NCBI GenBank assembly: GCA_015709215.1
Contig: JACCQN010000027.1
Span: forward strand, 1 to 46,602
Source: Bacteroidales bacterium
Lineage (GTDB): Bacteria > Bacteroidota > Bacteroidia > Bacteroidales > F082
Direction: 5' to 3'
DNA: 46,602 nt
Numbering within the stretch: the stretch's first letter is position 1; each line of letters opens with the position of its first letter. Below are positions 43,102-46,602 of the stretch, in pieces. Position numbers and translations under genes: made by a program. The notes under the pieces are model-generated. The model did not search any database. It was not told the DNA's origin and worked only from the letters and a program-made list of their open reading frames with translations.

Positions 43102-43839
43102 ATGAAAATACTTGCTGTTATACCTGCCCGATATGCCTCCACCCGCTTTCCGGGGAAGCCGCTCGCCTTGATTCGGGGCAAAACCATGATTCAAAGGGTT
43201 TACGAACAAGTTAAAAAAGCCAGCTTAATTACAGACATTGTGGTGGCAACCGACGACAATCGAATCGCCCGCAAAGTGGATCAGTTTGATGGTAATTTCA
43301 TTATGACCTCCGCAACCCATCCCAGCGGGACTGACCGCTGCTTTGAGGCTTTATCCAAACACCACAAATCCTTTGATGCCGTGATTAATGTGCAGGGTGA
43401 TGAACCTTTTATTGCTCCCGAGCAAATCGATCAGCTGGCCCAGCTAATAAAACCCGAAAATATTGGCATAGCAACACTTATTCAGCGCATCAGAGATATA
43501 TCACATTTATTTGATCCTAATGTAGTTAAAGCAATCACAAATCAGGAAGGTAAAGCCCTTTATTTTAGCCGCCAGGCCATTCCCTATCTGCAAAATTTTG
43601 AAAAGGAACAATGGCTCAAAGAACATGTTTTTTACCGGCATATCGGCATCTACGCCTACAAAAGCGATGTACTGCAACAGATCACCAACATGCCTCCTTC
43701 TCCGCTCGAAAAAGCCGAATCGCTTGAGCAACTTCGCTGGCTCGAACACGGCATCACCATTCAAACCGCACTCACTGATCATGCACAGTTTGGAGTGGAT
43801 ACTCCGGCCGACCTCGAAAAACTTATCAACAAAATTTGA
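43102..43839 (+). CDS. kdsB: 3-deoxy-manno-octulosonate cytidylyltransferase
   Basis: KdsB activates Kdo with CTP to CMP-Kdo, needed to build the inner core on lipid A. The 245-residue protein starts MKILAVIPARYASTRFPGKPLALI with the nucleotide-binding motif, and has VVATDDNRI, ATHPSGTDRCFEA, VINVQGDEPFI (Mg-binding region) and YFSRQAIPY. It ends with EQLRWLEHGITIQTALTDH and GVDTPADLEKL, both usual. The presence of kdsB shows that the organism makes a Kdo-containing LPS or lipid A. It is probably cotranscribed with the kinase upstream. Confidence 0.97.
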   Translation: MKILAVIPARYASTRFPGKPLALIRGKTMIQRVYEQVKKASLITDIVVATDDNRIARKVDQFDGNFIMTSATHPSGTDRCFEALSKHHKSFDAVINVQGDEPFIAPEQIDQLAQLIKPENIGIATLIQRIRDISHLFDPNVVKAITNQEGKALYFSRQAIPYLQNFEKEQWLKEHVFYRHIGIYAYKSDVLQQITNMPPSPLEKAESLEQLRWLEHGITIQTALTDHAQFGVDTPADLEKLINKI

Positions 43840-43866
43840 TCAACAAAGATTTGTGTCGTATCTTAG
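43835..43866 (+). promoter_or_regulatory. possible promoter for the HU-CCDC81/SPOR gene
   Basis: TTTG (43835-43838), a 20-base spacer and TATCTTAG (43859-43866; seven of eight positions), about 53 bases before the ATG at 43920. Confidence 0.4.
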
Positions 43867-43919
43867 CAGGATGATTCATAGTAACCAAAGTTTGCAAATC
43901 CGTTTTCGATCATAGTAAA

Positions 43920-45155
43920 ATGAAAATTGCCAGTAGCATAGCTGATTTATTATTCGAACACGAATGTGTTGTCATTCCGGGCTTGGGAGGTTTTATAACC
44001 AAAACAAATCCTGCATCGGTGCATCCGGTTAAGCACCAGTTTAAGCCTCCTCACAAAGAGATTGTTTTTAATCAGCATTTGCGCGCCAATGATGGCATGT
44101 TGCTAAATCATATCGCTCACAAAGAATCGCTGCCCTACAGCGAAGCCAAAAAGAAAATGGATAAGTTCGTACTGCGCTGCCTGCAGGAAATGCAAGCCGG
44201 ACGAAGGATTAACTTCAGGCTTATCGGCAGTATTTCGATGGACGACAAACAGCAAATTGTGTTCGATCCTGATTTGAGTCAGAATTATTTGGCTGAATCT
44301 TTTGGGCTTACTGGATTTGTATCGCCAGCTATAAAAAGAGAGACTTTTGCCCAGAAACTTGAACAACAGATCAAGCAGCAACGCGAAGAAAAGTCCCAAA
44401 AAATTAATAGCGATACGTCCAAACGCAGAACTAAACCCAAAGCTCCAAAACAAAAGGTTTTCAGGGCTTCAAGAAAAAAGAATCCCTATAAAAAACAATT
44501 GATTTTTATTGCTGTTTTGCTCATTTTTATGGCATCAGGATGGGCTTATATGAACAAACAGCTGGTTCAGCATTATTACCAAACCTATGCCAGTTTGGTT
44601 CCCTTTTTCTACCCCAGCCCCAATGAATACATGGCAACGCATATGAATCATTTTGGAATAACAGCTTTAGCTGACAACAGCAATCCAAACACCATTGATC
44701 ATGCTACTCTTCCTGTCGAAGATTTGCGCACAGAGAAGCCGGCTGAAACCCTTCCAAACACAGCATTTTTGTCTGAAACAAAAACCGAAGAAGAGCTTCC
44801 CGCCGAAACAGAGGCCGTGAAAGAACTATTGGAAACTCCTGCACCTTTACATGATGAATTTATCCCGGCAGAAACAATTGCTGAGCCAACAAAAAAGGTT
44901 ATTCAAAATCCTGTCCAACACATGGATCAACCAAAATATTTCATCATAGCAGGTGCTTTTCGCCAAAAAGCCAATGCCGACAAGCTCATGGACGAATTAA
45001 GAGCTAAAGGTTTTAATGCGGTATTTGCCGGACAAACCGCAAGTGGTCTTCACCGCATTGCCTTTGAAGTACATCCCAACAGAAGCGCTGCCTTATCAAG
45101 GCTCGAAGCTATCAAAAAAGAAGAAAACGAAAACGCATGGTTGTTCAGCATGTAA
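43920..45155 (+). CDS. HU-CCDC81-like domain, transmembrane, SPOR-domain protein
   Basis: The 411-residue protein has three parts. Residues 1-135 match the paired bacterial HU-CCDC81 domains, distant relatives of the DNA-binding HU fold (IADLLFEHECVVIPGLGGFI, then LNHIAHKESLPYSEAKKKMDKFV and GRRINFRLIGSISMDD). A basic linker (about 140-190, many Lys/Arg) leads to one membrane helix (about 193-209). A long acidic Pro/Glu/Thr stretch follows, then a C-terminal SPOR domain (about 337-411: KYFIIAGAFRQKANADKLMDELRAKGFNAVF), which binds denuded glycan at division sites. Cytoplasmic N-terminus and periplasmic SPOR are predicted. The HU part may form a structural rod or bind DNA; no experiment I know settles this. 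Confidence 0.85.
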   Translation: MKIASSIADLLFEHECVVIPGLGGFITKTNPASVHPVKHQFKPPHKEIVFNQHLRANDGMLLNHIAHKESLPYSEAKKKMDKFVLRCLQEMQAGRRINFRLIGSISMDDKQQIVFDPDLSQNYLAESFGLTGFVSPAIKRETFAQKLEQQIKQQREEKSQKINSDTSKRRTKPKAPKQKVFRASRKKNPYKKQLIFIAVLLIFMASGWAYMNKQLVQHYYQTYASLVPFFYPSPNEYMATHMNHFGITALADNSNPNTIDHATLPVEDLRTEKPAETLPNTAFLSETKTEEELPAETEAVKELLETPAPLHDEFIPAETIAEPTKKVIQNPVQHMDQPKYFIIAGAFRQKANADKLMDELRAKGFNAVFAGQTASGLHRIAFEVHPNRSAALSRLEAIKKEENENAWLFSM

Positions 45156-45235
45156 ACCTTTGCATGATAGATTCATTTTGAAAACAAGCCTTTATCTTAT
45201 TATTAATCCAATTAAATTTCAGGAAGTTCATAGCC

Positions 45236-45910
45236 GTGGGGAAAAAGAAAAAATTAGAGCGATTTGCTGAGAATGAAACCTTTAATAACTTTTTTCAATA
45301 TCATTACGAGCAGTTGCAACGGGGCCGCTTTCCGTTAAAAGGACAATGGGGCACTGATTTCTTTCATAATGCCAATCCAATTGTGCTTGAATTGGGTTGT
45401 GGCAAAGGCGAATATACAGTTGGTTTAGCGCGTCATCGCAGTGGATTCAATCATATCGGCATGGATATTAAAGGAGCCCGCATGTGGCGAGGACTGAAGG
45501 ATGCCCAGGAGTTAAACTTAGCAAATGTGGCCTTTATCAGAAGCCGGATTGAGCTTGCCGAACATTTTTTTGGACCTGAAGAAATAGCAGAAATCTGGAT
45601 TACCTTCCCCGACCCACAGCCACAACAATCGCGCATCAGAAAACGTCTTACCGCACCCCGCTTTCTGGAGCAATACCGAAAATTCCTTCGTAAAGATGGT
45701 ATTGTACACCTGAAAACCGACAGTGATTTGCTTTATACCTATACCAAAGAAGTAATTGCACAGGAAAATCTACCTGTATATGATGATGTTCCTGATCTTT
45801 ACGCTGATGAGCGGGAGCTGGAAGTGAAAAATATCCGAACCTTTTACGAACAAATTTGGCTCGAACAAGACCTTACAATCAAATACCTGCGTTTTGGAAT
45901 CTTTAGCTGA
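45236..45910 (+). CDS. trmB: tRNA (guanine46-N7)-methyltransferase
   Basis: TrmB makes m7G46 in the tRNA variable loop. The 224-residue protein uses a GTG start at 45236; GKKKKLERFAENETFNNFFQ is the conserved Bacteroidota N-terminus, and no ATG precedes it in frame. It has the SAM-binding LELGCGKGEYTVGLA (51-65), HIGMDIKGARMWRG, and the catalytic TFPDPQPQ (123-130) followed by the RKRLTAPRFL tRNA-binding stretch. The gene for the alkyltransferase-like protein starts inside its last codons. Confidence 0.95.
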   Translation: MGKKKKLERFAENETFNNFFQYHYEQLQRGRFPLKGQWGTDFFHNANPIVLELGCGKGEYTVGLARHRSGFNHIGMDIKGARMWRGLKDAQELNLANVAFIRSRIELAEHFFGPEEIAEIWITFPDPQPQQSRIRKRLTAPRFLEQYRKFLRKDGIVHLKTDSDLLYTYTKEVIAQENLPVYDDVPDLYADERELEVKNIRTFYEQIWLEQDLTIKYLRFGIFS

Positions 45911-46238
45911 TTCAAATAATTCTTTTTTTGAGCAGGTTTACGCTGTAGTACGACAAATTCCATTCGGTAAAGTCACTTCGTATGGAGCTATTGCAGCTTT
46001 TTTGGGTTCGCGGCAGTCATCGCGCATGGTTGGCTGGGCGTTGAACCAATCTCATCGTAGTGGATTGAATATCCCGGCGCACAGGGTTGTAAACCGCAAT
46101 GGCCAGCTCACCGGAAAAAATCATTTTGGCCATCCTGGCCTGATGCAGCAACTGCTTGAGCAGGAAGGCCATAGGATTGAAAAGGATACAATCGCAAATT
46201 TCGAAAAAGTATTCTGGAATCCCAGGCAGTTGCTGTGA
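45894..46238 (+). CDS. alkyltransferase-like DNA repair protein (ATL), PAHRV active site
   Basis: The 114-residue protein is the DNA-binding domain of O6-alkylguanine-DNA alkyltransferases: QIPFGKVTSYGAIAAFLG (21-38) with Tyr30, SRMVGWAL (43-50) with the arginine finger, and IPAHRVVNRNGQLTG (60-74). The acceptor Cys of the PCHRV motif is Ala62, so it cannot take up the alkyl group itself. ATL proteins of this kind flip and mark alkylated guanines and hand them to nucleotide excision repair. The only start is TTG 45894, overlapping trmB by 17 bp, so translation is probably coupled to trmB. Confidence 0.88.
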   Translation: MESLADSNNSFFEQVYAVVRQIPFGKVTSYGAIAAFLGSRQSSRMVGWALNQSHRSGLNIPAHRVVNRNGQLTGKNHFGHPGLMQQLLEQEGHRIEKDTIANFEKVFWNPRQLL

Positions 46239-46285
46239 TAAACATTGTTTGTTTGTAGTATTTAAATGGCATTGCAATAGCATTG

Positions 46286-46320
46286 AAAGGGTTTTGCATG
46301 GTTATTCCAATTGACCCTTT
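46286..46320. repeat. inverted repeat downstream of the ATL gene
   Basis: AAAGGGT (46286-46292) and ACCCTTT (46314-46320) are perfect inverted copies around a 21-base loop. No T-run follows on either strand, so it is at best a weak transcript end. Confidence 0.3.
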
Positions 46321-46443
46321 ACTGAAAATCATAGCGCACCTAAGCTAGAACATGGCTGGCAAAGACTCGAGCATCTTCTTTATAGCACTTTTTTTGTGCC
46401 CATTAAAGGAAAATTAATAAAGTGCCAGCGATTGAAGAAGTGT

Positions 46444-46480
46444 GAGTATTGAGCAAGAGTATTGAGCAAGAGTATTGAGG
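46444..46480 (+). repeat. 13-bp tandem repeat GAGTATTGAGCAA
   Basis: Two full copies (46444-46456, 46457-46469) and a third of ten bases (46470-46479) stand in tandem, after AGAAGTGT. The same leader and unit return at 46572-46602. The 364-base stretch 46239-46602 is otherwise non-coding as far as I can see; no RNA gene was recognised in it. Confidence 0.8.
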
Positions 46481-46571
46481 ATAGTGTTAATTTAAAAATG
46501 AATATGCTGATTTAGTTAAAACGAACCCCCGCTAAGCAGGGCTAACCGCTAACAGCCAAAAGCCTAATAAA

Positions 46572-46602
46572 AGAAGTGTGAGTGTGAGCAAGAGTATTGA
46601 GG
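46572..46602 (+). repeat. second, variant copy of the AGAAGTGTGAG/GAGTATTGAG repeat block, running to the window edge
   Basis: The block begins AGAAGTGTGAG, as does the copy at 46436, and ends GAGCAAGAGTATTGAGG, also shared. It lacks one internal unit. It reaches the last base, so the array may continue beyond the window. Confidence 0.7.

Noticed and set aside
45894-46238. Calling the last gene a methylated-DNA--cysteine methyltransferase (ogt)
   Set aside because: The acceptor Cys is Ala62, so the protein cannot be an active alkyltransferase.
46239-46602. Possible RNA gene in the last intergenic stretch
   Set aside because: A GGGGGTTCG-like string on the minus strand recalled a tRNA T-arm, but no cloverleaf or acceptor stem could be built around it.
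1-46602. CRISPR array, prophage, insertion sequence, toxin-antitoxin or restriction system
   Set aside because: I looked for spaced repeats, transposase or integrase motifs and small paired genes and saw none; the window is core genome.

Overview
The window looks like a chromosomal segment of a Bacteroidota bacterium, most likely in or near the order Bacteroidales. Several signs agree: promoter boxes of the form TTG-N19/20-TAnnTTTG, weak or absent Shine-Dalgarno sequences, type IX secretion (T9SS) C-terminal sorting domains, an HU-CCDC81/SPOR envelope protein, a GlsA/GlsB-like acyltransferase pair, and a FtsZ with the characteristic long linker and C-terminal peptide. Almost all of the sequence is core genome. 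I saw no phage, insertion sequence, CRISPR array, tRNA or rRNA.

Layout. 1-968 is the 5' part of an OmpA-type outer-membrane protein running off the left edge. 1171-7977 holds a TrmH-type methyltransferase, mutS, an alpha/beta hydrolase, a queuosine-precursor transporter, dtd, pdxJ and trmO. 8065-10876 is the translation operon rplM-rpsI-rpsB-tsf, with a promoter, a leader hairpin, an internal hairpin and a terminator that works for both strands. 10893-26868 is a near-complete division and cell-wall (dcw) cluster on the minus strand, in transcription order mraZ-rsmH-ftsL-ftsI-murE-mraY-murD-ftsW-murG-murC-ftsQ-ftsA-ftsZ-yqeY. It is preceded by what looks like an MraZ autoregulatory operator.

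27115-29638 is a plus-strand operon of a GlsA-like O-acyltransferase, a GlsB-like N-acyltransferase and the ribosome-assembly GTPase EngB. Its 3' end overlaps that of a minus-strand acyl-CoA carboxyltransferase/biotin-carrier pair (29599-31707). 31896-34501 holds two divergent T9SS cargo genes; the thioredoxin-like one carries a frameshift. 34576-38444 has an orphan urocanate hydratase, an ECF sigma factor and a glycosyltransferase. 38603-46238 is a plus-strand run: tgt, an LptF/LptG-type permease, a GH3-family protein, a deoxynucleoside kinase, kdsB, a HU-CCDC81/SPOR membrane protein, trmB and an alkyltransferase-like protein. The last 364 bases carry short tandem and dispersed repeats.

How the genes fit together. 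The dcw cluster makes lipid II precursors (MurC, D, E, G, MraY) and the divisome (FtsZ, A, Q, L, W, I). KdsB, the LptF/G-type permease and the glycosyltransferase serve the outer envelope, and the Gls-like pair would make amino-acid lipids. A second theme is tRNA and ribosome quality: TrmH-type, TrmO, TrmB, Tgt with a queuosine-precursor transporter, Dtd, EngB and the ribosomal operon. I found no obviously new defence or mobile system. The most interesting leads are the MraZ operator with 10-bp-spaced repeats, the HU-CCDC81-TM-SPOR protein, a Tgt that has lost all three zinc cysteines, the hairpin with a palindromic loop before rpsB, and the frameshifted secreted thioredoxin-like gene.
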